Assembly: GCF_052156635.1 (NCBI RefSeq)
Contig: NZ_JBQKUO010000002.1
Span: forward strand, 620,001 to 684,000
Direction of reading: 5' to 3'
Origin: Nitrospina sp052156635
Lineage (GTDB): Bacteria; Nitrospinota; Nitrospinia; Nitrospinales; Nitrospinaceae
DNA length: 64,000 bases
Below the pieces are notes generated by a model. It searched no databases and was not told the origin of the DNA. It was given only the letters and a program-made list of their open reading frames with translations. Positions 7,599-16,075 of this stretch are shown piece by piece. The translations under genes and the position numbers were made by a program. The stretch's first letter is position 1. Every line of letters starts with the position of its first letter.

Positions 7599-8873
7599 TT
7601 AGAGCAGAGGATCCATGAACAATCCTTCGTCTTTCCAACGTTTGATCTCTTCTTCTGTCGGGATGGGCGGAATGGGAACTTTAGAGGCACGCTGATCCAG
7701 AGGATCATGGAACGTGCGCTCATAAGCGATGGCTTTCCACAGATAAAGATGCGGGAACATGGTTCCCCAGGCGGCCATCGGTGTGCCCGGCACGCCCTGT
7801 GTGACACGCTTGTACCAAAGTGCATCCGGCCAGTCTTTCAGGACCTTGTCGCTCCGTTCTGTGGCATCGAACTTTTCACTGTCCTTGTTATCCGCTTTGC
7901 GGAAATCGAGAGCGCCTGTCATCAGGGGAATGCCGTCGGTTCCGTGACAAACGGAGCAGTTGAGTCCTTCTACAGCCGGTTCTTTACCCTCATAGACCAG
8001 TTTCCCCTCCTCAATGATTTTGGGATCGTCGTACCAGGTCCATTGCTCACCCAGTTTGCCTTCAACCGGGATGTTGGTCGGATCCCGCATGGTTTTGAGG
8101 TAAGAGACCAGGGCATTGAGTTCGTCCTCACTCAGATCCTCGCCATAATACGTCGGCATGGCTTTATAGGATTTAGGGTCATCGAATCCGGGCGATTGGA
8201 TTTTACGGGGATCGACGATCTGCTCCTTTAGGTAATCTTCGTTAAACAAACCGATCTGCTTGGTACCCAGGTTGGGACCGCGGTCGGAGTTGCCTTCCCA
8301 GAACACCTTGTGGCAGTTGAAGCATTTATTGTCTTCAAACACGCGCCGACCTGCGGCAATGACTTCCGGACCCGCCAAGCCGCTCAATTTGACCGGCGGT
8401 TTGTTCAGTTTGGCCAGTTCCACCTGCGGATCGAATTGCGGCAACTGGGCGGTGATGGTGATGAACAGCACCGAGGCCAGCCCGTAGGTTCCGAGAAGGC
8501 GGACACTGGTTCGCGTTGCGGTTTTTTCAGGTGCCATGGTCCTCAGGTCCAGCACCACGAAGAAAACGAGACCCACAAACGTGAATGCCACGAACTCAAT
8601 CTGCCACCAGACAGGGAAACCAAAATGCCCCGCCGCAAACCAGACAATGATTGAAAGAACAATAACCACAGGCAGTTTCATCAGCACGTTCTTGATGATC
8701 CCTTTTTCCTGCGGTTTGCCCGGTGCTCTGGACAGCAATATGCAGTAGAGCAGGGTGACGAATGCCAGCGATCCCGACAACAGGAGTGGTTTCAGGTCAT
8801 AGAACAGGCCTACGCCATAACCAAAAATGGCGGCCGCGATAGGGGGTGTCAGAAACTTAATCAGCTTGTTCAT
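7599..8873 (-). CDS. Membrane-anchored dihaem cytochrome c
   Basis: 424 residues. About four N-terminal hydrophobic helices (roughly 10-45, 66-82, 90-110, 128-142) precede a periplasmic part with two class-I-like haem sites: CFNCH (Cys184, Cys187, His188) and CSVCH (Cys306, Cys309, His310). Candidate axial methionines are in KAMPTYY (Met239) and in PGTPMAAWG further on. The spacing (a haem domain, a linker, a second haem domain) resembles the c-type subunits that feed electrons to terminal oxidases. It starts 32 bases after the stop of the bd-like oxidase gene and is read in the same direction, so the two are very likely one complex or electron chain. The combination of a four-helix anchor and two haem domains is unusual compared with typical CcoP (two helices) or soluble cytochromes. 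Confidence 0.9.
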   Translation of the reverse strand: MNKLIKFLTPPIAAAIFGYGVGLFYDLKPLLLSGSLAFVTLLYCILLSRAPGKPQEKGIIKNVLMKLPVVIVLSIIVWFAAGHFGFPVWWQIEFVAFTFVGLVFFVVLDLRTMAPEKTATRTSVRLLGTYGLASVLFITITAQLPQFDPQVELAKLNKPPVKLSGLAGPEVIAAGRRVFEDNKCFNCHKVFWEGNSDRGPNLGTKQIGLFNEDYLKEQIVDPRKIQSPGFDDPKSYKAMPTYYGEDLSEDELNALVSYLKTMRDPTNIPVEGKLGEQWTWYDDPKIIEEGKLVYEGKEPAVEGLNCSVCHGTDGIPLMTGALDFRKADNKDSEKFDATERSDKVLKDWPDALWYKRVTQGVPGTPMAAWGTMFPHLYLWKAIAYERTFHDPLDQRASKVPIPPIPTEEEIKRWKDEGLFMDPLL

Positions 8874-8905
8874 AGGCTTGAGTCAGCTTTCAGTTTGGTT
8901 TGCGG

Positions 8906-11137
8906 TCATTCGGCAACAGAGGGAGAGGGCAGTGCGCCTTCCGTCTGTTCGGCCTTGGCTTTTTTCGATTTCGGGTATTTGAGACCCAACCAGATGATGG
9001 CCGTCATGATGATAAAGAAGGTCCAGACAATTCCCGTCACGAACACCCCGGATTCCGCCAGAGTCGGAGCGAACTTCTCCGGAGTGACGTCTTTGTAAAC
9101 CTTGTAGATGTGCCAGTTCATGCGCGACAACTCGCGGATGACCCCCATCCAGCTCATCAGCCAGATGTCGGTGAAACCCATGAAGATGAGGATGTAGGGT
9201 CCCATGGGGTTGATCTTGCCCCAGTGGATTTTACCGGTGCGTGTCGCGATGGTGTAAAAAATGTAGTTGATCAGGGTGACGGTCACGAGCGCAAAGGCGG
9301 CGGTATTTTTCGAAACCATGAGCGCCAGGAACGCCAGTTCGTCCGGCAAAACCATGTCCGGATTCATGCCCGGTTCAGGCAGCATGGTGGCGAAAAACCG
9401 CCTGGGAGTGAACCAGATGGCGGCCGCAATGACAATCAGCACAAACCCCAGCTTCATAGCGGGGAAGAACCGGTGCGCGTTGTCAATACGCTTCATACTC
9501 ACCCACATATACACGTTGCTGGCGCTGAACATGGTACCGATCAGCAATCCCTGTACCAGCATGAACATGGATTCGCGGTCGGACATGATATACATGCCGA
9601 TGGTGGCGTCATACTGGTAGATTTCGCGTACGAAAATGTAACCCATCGCCGGAAGCGGAATCATGATCATCACGCCGATGGCGTTGCCCATGTAGCCAAC
9701 CCAGTCGTAATATTCTTTCTCTTTCGGATCACGGGACCACAGGTACATGTACGCGGCGATGATGCCCACCATGAACCCGCCGAATGTGCCGTTGCCGACC
9801 AGACGGTGATAGTTGAGCGGCATCCAGGTGGCGGTCGCAATGCGGTCCCATTCCGTCATTGTTGTGAACAGGGCGTCGTACGGTTTGGGCGGCGTCTGCA
9901 TCAGGGTTGCCGGACCGTCCAGGGCACACAAAAGGGACAGACCCAGAACGTTCAGGATGATACCCGTTACGATGTGGCGGCCTTTTTTGTTCGCCTTGTT
10001 CAACGGATCCCATGAGTACACATAGATGTACATAACGATGGTTTCCAGAATGAACAGGGTGGGGTAGCCGATCATGAACAGGACCGGGTAGGCATTCACC
10101 AGGTAGCTGATGAAGTCTTTGTATGCCACCATCATCACAAACAGGAACAGCCCTCCGCTCAGGGCGGTGAAGCTGTAACAGAAACCGATGACTTTGGTGA
10201 TCTCGTGTGCCAGGCGCTCAAACTTGAAATCCGCCTCGGCAAACATGATGTAATTGGAAAGCATGCCGCCGACCACGCCGTTGAGGAACGCCAGAATGGC
10301 ATTGTCGAGGGCCACGTGCGCCCCCGGTACCAGCATGAAGGCAATCACACCGCCCACGACACCACCGACCAGACAGGAGACCTTGGTGTTCAATAGGCGA
10401 TGGAAGTAATTGAGAAAGCTGACCACCAGCGCCCCGAACGAACAGGCCCACAAGCCGTACAGAACCCCGTGATGGATGCCGACGATGATCTCACCGATAA
10501 TGCCGAAGGTGACGCCGATCAGGACGCCGAGGAATACATTGGACAGGATGATCGCCTTGCGGACGCCCTGGGTGCGGCGCGAGCCCATGACTTCCATGAT
10601 GACGACAAACATAGGGCAACCCAGAATGAAGGATGCGAACAGGATGTGGAGCTGGGCGGCGAACCAGGTGGCCTTGCGGTTGCCGATTCCCGGAAAGGTG
10701 TACTCCGTATTCTGGATTTCCTTGGCGGGACCGATGTCTGTCAGGTAAGAGAGATCCTCCTCTTCTGCGGCCTCTTCTCCCCCTTCACCTTCACCGCCTT
10801 CTTCACCAAACTCGTCTTCAAACTGTTCTTCCAGGAAGCTCTCAGGGCCTGCAAATTCATCCGCAAACTCACCGCCCTCGTCGGCAAACTCATCGCCGCC
10901 TTCCTCAGCAAATTCACCGCCCTCATCGGCAAATTCCACCTCGCCGCCCATTTCTTCGTCCATCACCGCTTCTTCCTCTTGCGCGAAGGCGGGGACGGGG
11001 CTGAGGGCATTCCGGAGTTGGGGGAACATGTCCGAACCCAGACCCGGGTTCAGAAAACCAAACCCAAATATCAGAAAAAAGAGGACAAACTGCTTTAAAG
11101 ACAAAAACTTGTTCCCTGCGTTTGGAGTGTTATCCAT
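8906..11137 (-). CDS. Cytochrome bd-like oxidase subunit I (CydA-like) with acidic N-terminal extension
   Basis: 743 residues from the ATG at 11135-11137 (the frame is open to 11293, but those codons overlap the promoter). A signal-like helix (about 14-30) with a possible cleavage after PVPAFA (residue 52) is followed by an extremely acidic Gly/Glu/Asp/Phe repeat region (53-128). The rest is a polytopic core of a dozen or more helices. The first core helix, QLHILFASFILG (His164), resembles helix 1 of CydA, which carries a haem b ligand. The classical CydA GRQPW motif is not visible, so it belongs to the divergent bd-like group reported from nitrite oxidisers and relatives rather than to true quinol oxidases. 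No CydB is adjacent. The dihaem cytochrome c follows at 32 bases, which hints that cytochrome c rather than quinol is the donor; this is inference. Confidence 0.82.
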   Translation of the reverse strand: MDNTPNAGNKFLSLKQFVLFFLIFGFGFLNPGLGSDMFPQLRNALSPVPAFAQEEEAVMDEEMGGEVEFADEGGEFAEEGGDEFADEGGEFADEFAGPESFLEEQFEDEFGEEGGEGEGGEEAAEEEDLSYLTDIGPAKEIQNTEYTFPGIGNRKATWFAAQLHILFASFILGCPMFVVIMEVMGSRRTQGVRKAIILSNVFLGVLIGVTFGIIGEIIVGIHHGVLYGLWACSFGALVVSFLNYFHRLLNTKVSCLVGGVVGGVIAFMLVPGAHVALDNAILAFLNGVVGGMLSNYIMFAEADFKFERLAHEITKVIGFCYSFTALSGGLFLFVMMVAYKDFISYLVNAYPVLFMIGYPTLFILETIVMYIYVYSWDPLNKANKKGRHIVTGIILNVLGLSLLCALDGPATLMQTPPKPYDALFTTMTEWDRIATATWMPLNYHRLVGNGTFGGFMVGIIAAYMYLWSRDPKEKEYYDWVGYMGNAIGVMIMIPLPAMGYIFVREIYQYDATIGMYIMSDRESMFMLVQGLLIGTMFSASNVYMWVSMKRIDNAHRFFPAMKLGFVLIVIAAAIWFTPRRFFATMLPEPGMNPDMVLPDELAFLALMVSKNTAAFALVTVTLINYIFYTIATRTGKIHWGKINPMGPYILIFMGFTDIWLMSWMGVIRELSRMNWHIYKVYKDVTPEKFAPTLAESGVFVTGIVWTFFIIMTAIIWLGLKYPKSKKAKAEQTEGALPSPSVAE
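10850..10942 (-). repeat. Tandem repeats encoding E/D-G-G-E-F-A units
   Basis: Within the bd-like oxidase gene, residues 66-96 consist of near-repeats of the type EFADEGGEFAEEGGDEFADEGG. At DNA level the unit 'ccgcc(t/c)tc..(c/g)gcaaa(c/t)tc' recurs about five times, so slippage could change its length between strains. Confidence 0.75.
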
Positions 11138-11266
11138 TCCGGAATCCTGAAGTTTGGTTTTAAGGCATGAAACCTTTAAGAATCGTGAGAAATGCTTTGA
11201 AATTGTTCCTTGTGGCTCCGAGGTAAGGGTAAACCCTTTAAAATACGTCCTTAAGAGACGTAGAGA

Positions 11267-11293
11267 ATTATCATAGGGGTGTTTTAAAGTCAA
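11267..11293 (-). promoter_or_regulatory. Candidate promoter of the bd-like oxidase operon
   Basis: On the minus strand TTGACT (11288-11293) is followed after 15 bases by GATAAT (11267-11272). The spacing is short, but both boxes are good. It would leave a 5' leader of about 120 bases before the ATG at 11137. Confidence 0.5.
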
Positions 11294-11391
11294 GGAAATT
11301 GTAGTTTTGGCAACGGCGACCCATAAGGACTTCGATTACAACCTTTTGTTGCGGTTTTTCCGGCAGTTGGGAGTCTGACGACCCTTTGCAA

Positions 11392-12417
11392 TCAGCTTTT
11401 TTGAACGGCCAGCTGGCCACAGGCACCGAGGATGTCGGTTCCCCGGTTTTTCCGCACAAACACGGAATAATGTTTGCCAATGAGGTAATCCTGGAAGGCC
11501 TGCACCCTGCCAGGGTCCGGTGGCCGGTATGCGGAGCTGTCGAACGCGTTGAAGGGGATCAGGTTGATTTTGGAGGGAATATTGCGCAACAGCTTGGCCA
11601 GCCTCCGCGCGTCCTCATCGGTGTCGTTGATTCCTTTCAGCATGACATATTCGAAGGTCAACCGGCGGGCGGGTTTCAATGGATAGGTGTGAAGGCAGTC
11701 AAGAAGCACTTCAATTGGGTATTTCCGGTTGATCGGCATGATCTGGTCGCGTGTCGGATTGTCGGTGGCATTGAGTGAAATGGCCAGGTTGACATGCAGG
11801 TTCTCGCTTTTGAACCGCTCGATGCGGTCCACAAGGCCGGAAGTGGAAAGGGTGATCTTGCGTGTGGAGATGCGGAGCGCCTCCGGCGAAACCATCAGCC
11901 TGAGGGCGTCGCAAACGGCATCGTAATTGTCCAGCGGCTCGCCCATTCCCATGAACACGATGTTCGATACCCGGTTTTCTTCCGTGTGATCGGCGTTCAC
12001 CGCCAGGTACTGGCCGATGATCTCCGCCGAGGTCAGGTGACGCTTCAGCCCCATGCTGGCCGTCAGGCAGAAGGAGCAGGCGAGCCGGCACCCCACTTGC
12101 GTCGAGATGCAGAGCGTCTTGCGGTCCGTCTCCGGCATCCAGATGGCCTCCACTTCCTGTCCATCCTCCAGGCCAAACAGGTATTTGATCGATCCGTCTC
12201 TCGACGGCGTGCGCAATACAATCCGGGGCAGGCGAATATAAAACCGTTCTTCCAGTTTGTTCCTTAATACTTTGGAAAGATTGGTCATATCCCCAAACTG
12301 CCGGATTCCATAATTGTAAACCCAGTTGAAAACCTGGTGTGTGCGGTAGGGTTTTTCACCCCACTTGACCATGATTTCGTTGAGTTTTTGCTCCGGACAA
12401 CCGATCAAATTATCCAT
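11392..12417 (-). CDS. rlmN: 23S rRNA (adenine-2503-C2)-methyltransferase RlmN
   Basis: 341 residues. A radical-SAM CxxxCxxC site is seen in CRLACSFC (about 110-117), after VEAIWMPE and STQVGC, which is the RlmN/Cfr signature. The later FMGMGEPLDNYD, SLNATDNPTRDQIMPINR and GINDTDEDA motifs and a C-terminal VRKNRGTDILGACGQLA, with the second catalytic cysteine, complete the enzyme. RlmN methylates A2503 of 23S rRNA and A37 of some tRNAs. The gene faces away from the J-domain gene (209-base divergent gap) and runs toward the respiratory operon promoter. Confidence 0.96.
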   Translation of the reverse strand: MDNLIGCPEQKLNEIMVKWGEKPYRTHQVFNWVYNYGIRQFGDMTNLSKVLRNKLEERFYIRLPRIVLRTPSRDGSIKYLFGLEDGQEVEAIWMPETDRKTLCISTQVGCRLACSFCLTASMGLKRHLTSAEIIGQYLAVNADHTEENRVSNIVFMGMGEPLDNYDAVCDALRLMVSPEALRISTRKITLSTSGLVDRIERFKSENLHVNLAISLNATDNPTRDQIMPINRKYPIEVLLDCLHTYPLKPARRLTFEYVMLKGINDTDEDARRLAKLLRNIPSKINLIPFNAFDSSAYRPPDPGRVQAFQDYLIGKHYSVFVRKNRGTDILGACGQLAVQKS

Positions 12418-12626
12418 AAATTAACCGTTTGCAGTTTTACAAAAAAAAGGTATTATCAGGCTACTCCAAACAAGTTACAAGAGCAAAGGCCAAAAATGAG
12501 GGGCGCTTTGTTTTCGTTGATCTATTCTGATTGGTTCTGAAAGACCGGCCTGTGGAAAAACTGTGAGTAGCCGGCACAGTTCCCAGGCTGAGTTGTAGCA
12601 CATTAGAGGAGGAGCGGTTCGTTGTC

Positions 12627-13580
12627 ATGAATGCGACGCGCTATGTGGATCTGCCGGAGTGTTTCCAAACGCTCAATGTGGCGGAAGGAGTTTCCTGGCC
12701 TGAAATCAAAAAGGCTTATTACCAGCTTGCCAAGCAGTACCATCCTGACAGAAATCCCAACGATACGGAAAGCGAAGACCGTTTTAAAAAAATCTCCATT
12801 GCCTTTGGAGTTTTGGAACGGTACTACCGCACGAATCCGGCAATGCGTCTGAAATGGATGTCGAACGTCACCACTGAAGATCCCTCAAGTCCCAAACCCG
12901 AATACGAACCGCAAACAAAAAATGGAAACGGCAGGGAGCGAAACCGTCGTTCGAATTCCCAACAATACGTCAAAGACGAGGGTTCCGTACCGGCAAACGG
13001 TAAGGGGTACGCCCATGCCACGCCTCCGGAACCGGAAGTGGTGCCGGAGGAAGATGCCCAAACCGATTTGCCGTTTTCCCGGCGGATAGGCCGCTGGTGG
13101 AACGGGACTTACCGCAACATGCAGAGCCTGGAACGACGTGTGCTTTGCCTCGACCTTGAAAAGACCGTCAACATAGAATCCCACACCGGTTTGAACGGTG
13201 GCACGGTAAGGGTTCGCACTCCGGGTGGAACTTTCAACATACGCATTCCCGCCGGAACGACAAATGACATCGTCATGCGCATTCCGGAAAAAGGGGAACG
13301 CGGGTTGTTGAACCGAAAACGGGGTGATCTCGTTCTGAGAATCCAGGTGAGCCCGCCGCGAGCCCAGCAAAGCGAGGATTTTTATTACCAGGTCCGGGTC
13401 ACGCAGAAGGACCTTTCGATGGGCCAGGTGATGGTGCTGGACACACACGAAGGTCCCATCCGCTACGCCCTCCCCAAAAACACCGTGACCGGGCAGACTT
13501 TTTCCCTCAAAGCCCAGCCTGACTCAGGAGTGTCTTCCCATTGCAATCACATCATCGTGGTCGAGGTGGTGCCGGGATGA
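12627..13580 (+). CDS. J-domain co-chaperone (CbpA/DnaJ C-terminal type)
   Basis: 317 residues. The N-terminal J domain (about 8-70) has the HPD triad (39-41) needed to stimulate DnaK. A polar, disordered linker (about 80-150: TKNGNGRERNRRSNSQ and acidic runs) leads to a DnaJ C-terminal substrate-binding region (about 175-317: GGTVRVRTPGGTFNIRIPAGT, GDLVLRIQV). There is no cysteine-rich zinc domain, so it is a class II (CbpA-like) J protein. AGGAGGAG is found at 12605-12612, rather far (14 bases) from the ATG. The last 29 bases overlap the end of the convergent gene on the other strand. Confidence 0.9.
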   Translation: MNATRYVDLPECFQTLNVAEGVSWPEIKKAYYQLAKQYHPDRNPNDTESEDRFKKISIAFGVLERYYRTNPAMRLKWMSNVTTEDPSSPKPEYEPQTKNGNGRERNRRSNSQQYVKDEGSVPANGKGYAHATPPEPEVVPEEDAQTDLPFSRRIGRWWNGTYRNMQSLERRVLCLDLEKTVNIESHTGLNGGTVRVRTPGGTFNIRIPAGTTNDIVMRIPEKGERGLLNRKRGDLVLRIQVSPPRAQQSEDFYYQVRVTQKDLSMGQVMVLDTHEGPIRYALPKNTVTGQTFSLKAQPDSGVSSHCNHIIVVEVVPG

Positions 13581-14388
13581 AGTAGGTGTCGCCGCGCCCG
13601 GGGGCTTTGGCGTATTTGACGTAGGTGTTCGCAAGAATAGCGATGTTGAACACTGCGATCATCAGAGTGCACATCACCACCCCTATGAGGGCCGGGCGGT
13701 TGTCCCCCGGGGGCAGTTTGGTGAAACTCATCATACCCATCACCACAGCCAGCCCCGACAAACCGATCGAACCGAAAATCAGTGTCTGGAGAAACGGCGT
13801 CATCATGATGTCCCGGTTCATGTGGTTCAATGCCGCCACCGCCATAATAAGCGGGGGGATTGCCAGAAAATAAGGGGTCATCGCCCAAGCGGATTTCGGT
13901 CCCTTATACAACGCGTGCAGTTTGAAACCCATCGCAATCAGGATTACCATTAGCAGGCCGGAGACGATGTCAATCACCCGCTTCTTCCGTTGTTCCCCGC
14001 GAATGTAATTCAAAGCGCCCAATACGTAGCTGGCCACCTCTTCTTCACCCATCTCATAAAATCCGCCCTGTGCGGTGTCGTAGGCAAACACCCTGGCCGT
14101 GGTCGATTCCGCTGGAAGGGCAATGGCACGGTACTTGTCCTTGCCCGCGGACTCGATTTCCAGGTACACAATGCCGCTGTGGTACTCTAGCTTGTAATCC
14201 TCGATTTCCACGAGGTTCTTGGCGTATCGCTGATTCTTCTGGTAAAACTGGTCCTGAATGGCCATGAGGTCTTTCAGGGCTTTTTGCGCCTGCAGGTCGT
14301 GGTCATTTTCAAATACCTTGACGCAACCCGGAGCGAGGATCAGCGTCAGAATCAGGCAGAGGATTCTGATGGGATGGAATGATTTCAT
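13552..14388 (-). CDS. Putative membrane lipoprotein with pilin-like periplasmic segment
   Basis: 278 residues. The signal helix ends in LAPGC (Cys22), a good lipobox. Residues 30-130 resemble the soluble part of type II/IV pseudopilins (QKALKDLMAIQDQFYQKNQRYAKNL, then YHSGIVYLEIES), often seen in proteins that start 'A...L..I...Q..Y...N..Y'. The C-terminal half has four hydrophobic helices (about 137-157, 168-188, 200-220, 237-257). A lipid anchor plus multiple helices is an odd topology. I cannot name a family. The 3' end overlaps the J-protein gene by 29 bases tail to tail. Confidence 0.65.
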   Translation of the reverse strand: MKSFHPIRILCLILTLILAPGCVKVFENDHDLQAQKALKDLMAIQDQFYQKNQRYAKNLVEIEDYKLEYHSGIVYLEIESAGKDKYRAIALPAESTTARVFAYDTAQGGFYEMGEEEVASYVLGALNYIRGEQRKKRVIDIVSGLLMVILIAMGFKLHALYKGPKSAWAMTPYFLAIPPLIMAVAALNHMNRDIMMTPFLQTLIFGSIGLSGLAVVMGMMSFTKLPPGDNRPALIGVVMCTLMIAVFNIAILANTYVKYAKAPGRGDTYFIPAPPRPR

Positions 14389-14493
14389 CTATAGTGGCGG
14401 CTTTCCGTGTGATTGAAAGGGAAAACTTATAACACAGCGTTAAGGTTGGAACAAGGATGCCAGAGGCACGGCACCCGGTTTGGTTCGGTTATT

Positions 14494-15051
14494 ATGAAAC
14501 ATCACCCGCTTTGGAAGCAATTGAAGTTTGTCACGGGCAATCCCAACAAGTTCCGCGAGGCGCAGGAAATCCTGGGCATCGAGATGGAACGGCGGGATCT
14601 CGCCCATCTCCACGAGATCCAGACCACGGACGTGGCGGAACTGGTCGAACACAAGGCCACGGAGGCCTGGGAAACCCTCAAGGCACCGGTGCTGGTGGAA
14701 GATTCCGGACTCGTGTTCGAAGCCTGGAATGGCCTGCCCGGAGCCCTGGTCAAATGGTTCGAGGTGAGCGTCGGGTGCGAGGGCATGCTGAAGATGCTGG
14801 AACCGTTTCCCGACCGGCGGGCGCGTGCGGTGTGCATGGTGGCGGTGCACGACGGCCGCGAAATTGTGATAGGGAAAGGGGAAGTGACGGGCACCATCGC
14901 CCCAAGCCTGCGTGGGGAAAACGGTTTCGGCTGGGATGTGATCTTCATCCCGGACGGGCACGACCGCACCTTCGGAGAAATGAGCGTCGGTGAGAAAAAC
15001 GCCATCTCCCACCGCCGCCGTGCCTTCGAGGCGTTGCGCGATCAGTTTTGA
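14494..15051 (+). CDS. Non-canonical purine NTP pyrophosphatase (RdgB/HAM1 family)
   Basis: 185 residues from the ATG at 14494 (the frame extends 27 codons upstream, but homologues start here, at KFVTGNPNKFREA). Family motifs: FVTGNPNK (substrate loop), VLVEDSGL with the catalytic acid, LPGALVKWF, a GENGFGWDVIFIP loop and SHRRRAFEAL at the C-terminus. The enzyme removes ITP/XTP from the nucleotide pool. The 'PGALVKWF' and GFGWD variants place it in the archaeal/eukaryote-like HAM1 branch rather than the E. coli RdgB branch (which has GFGYDPIF). The stop lies 3 bases from that of the convergent HEPN-like gene. Confidence 0.88.
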   Translation: MKHHPLWKQLKFVTGNPNKFREAQEILGIEMERRDLAHLHEIQTTDVAELVEHKATEAWETLKAPVLVEDSGLVFEAWNGLPGALVKWFEVSVGCEGMLKMLEPFPDRRARAVCMVAVHDGREIVIGKGEVTGTIAPSLRGENGFGWDVIFIPDGHDRTFGEMSVGEKNAISHRRRAFEALRDQF

Positions 15052-15054
15052 CGC

Positions 15055-15444
15055 TCAACCCTGCTGCGCCAGCCGGGTGTAGAGGGTGGCAAAAACGGTG
15101 TGGTATTCCTTAAGTTTGTCGAATATGACGTCCCCGTGCTGTGCCAGCGAATCCGGCTTCATTTTCCGGTAGGACTCCAGCAGTTCACCCCAGTCCGCAT
15201 CCTGTGGCAGCCAGCCGCGCTCATTGGCCAGGCGCAGGCATTCCTCCGGGCTTTCGCAGGATTCGTGGTTCTCGCGTGCCCGCGCCCGGATGCACCGCAC
15301 CGCGCTGTCGAAGGTGAAGCCGTAACGTTGCAGGGCGGCGTTGCGAAAATATTCCGTGCGTGCCTGCGTTTCCATCTCGGCCATACGTTTCAGGTTCCAT
15401 TCGAGATGCGTCAACAACACATTGAGGGGTGGCAGCTCTTCCAT
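15055..15444 (-). CDS. Orphan HEPN-like protein (HI0074 nucleotidyltransferase-substrate-binding family)
   Basis: 129 residues, all helical. The pattern RNAALQRYGFTFDSAVRCIRA, then ESPEECLRLANERGWL, then WGELLESYRKMKPDSLAQ and a C-terminal helix with YHTVFATLYTRL follows the HI0074 / HepT-like fold (R..x.qrFefTfel.wk.lk ... sprevlr.A...g.i .d...W..ml..RN...H). In that family the protein normally pairs with a minimal nucleotidyltransferase (MNT) encoded next door; no such gene is present here. The RN-x4-H segment is changed: SYRKMKPDSLAQH has an Arg and a His but longer spacing. It could be a degenerate or repurposed half of a toxin-antitoxin-like pair. Confidence 0.65.
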   Translation of the reverse strand: MEELPPLNVLLTHLEWNLKRMAEMETQARTEYFRNAALQRYGFTFDSAVRCIRARARENHESCESPEECLRLANERGWLPQDADWGELLESYRKMKPDSLAQHGDVIFDKLKEYHTVFATLYTRLAQQG

Positions 15445-15616
15445 AACCTTCCAGCTTTCCTGTTATAATTTCCGTCCGGTGGCGTCTGCCCCGATTCTAT
15501 TCCAAATCCTTGTTTGCAGGGAAGCTATTTTGAAAAGACATTTCAATAATGATACACTTCCGCGTCCGAATACGGACACCAATGGAACCACATTTTAAAC
15601 GGAAACATGATTGCCG

Positions 15617-16054
15617 ATGGGTGACGAAGAACGCTTTGTGGACAACGGGGACGGTACGGTGACGGACCGGAGAACCGGGTTGATGTGGAAGAAGACCGAC
15701 ACCATGATCGATCTCAAGAAATGGGTGAATTACCAGGAAAGCGCCGACTATGTCCGCGAGCTTCGTGAACAGAATTTCGCCGGATATGATGACTGGCGAC
15801 TGCCCACGCAGGACGAGGCGAAAAGCATCTACGACAAGGCCTATTCGCTCACCGACAAATTTGGTAAGACGGTGCATATCAGCGACCGGTTCGAGCCGGG
15901 TTGCGGGTTTTCCATGATAATCAAGCTGGTGGACGGGCGTCTGCGCACCTGGGTGTTCAATATCCGCGAGGGCACGATGGACAATCCGGATGGATTGTGG
16001 ACCCTTTCGGAAGCGGCCCGGGCGGTGCGCGTTGCGTCCCCTCCCGGCGAGTGA
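15617..16054 (+). CDS. DUF1566 / Lcl-C-terminal domain protein
   Basis: 145 residues from the ATG at 15617 (a TTG two codons earlier is possible). Contains FVDNGDGTVTDRRTGLMWKK and FAGYDDWRLPTQDE, the two hallmarks of the Lcl C-terminal (DUF1566) domain, a C-type-lectin-like fold related to the FGE fold. No signal peptide is seen, so it is probably cytoplasmic or exported with a partner. It precedes acs by 21 bases on the same strand, which suggests co-transcription, though a link to acetate metabolism is not known. Confidence 0.82.
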   Translation: MGDEERFVDNGDGTVTDRRTGLMWKKTDTMIDLKKWVNYQESADYVRELREQNFAGYDDWRLPTQDEAKSIYDKAYSLTDKFGKTVHISDRFEPGCGFSMIIKLVDGRLRTWVFNIREGTMDNPDGLWTLSEAARAVRVASPPGE

Positions 16055-16075
16055 ACATATGAGAGGAGTCATGCG

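Noticed and set aside
8900..10015. 371-residue His/Asp-rich open frame on the plus strand
   Set aside because: It looked like a metal-binding protein, but it is the complement of hydrophobic codons in the bd-like oxidase gene.
10850..10942. CRISPR-like array
   Set aside because: The repeats are short, lack unique spacers and are in frame within a coding sequence.
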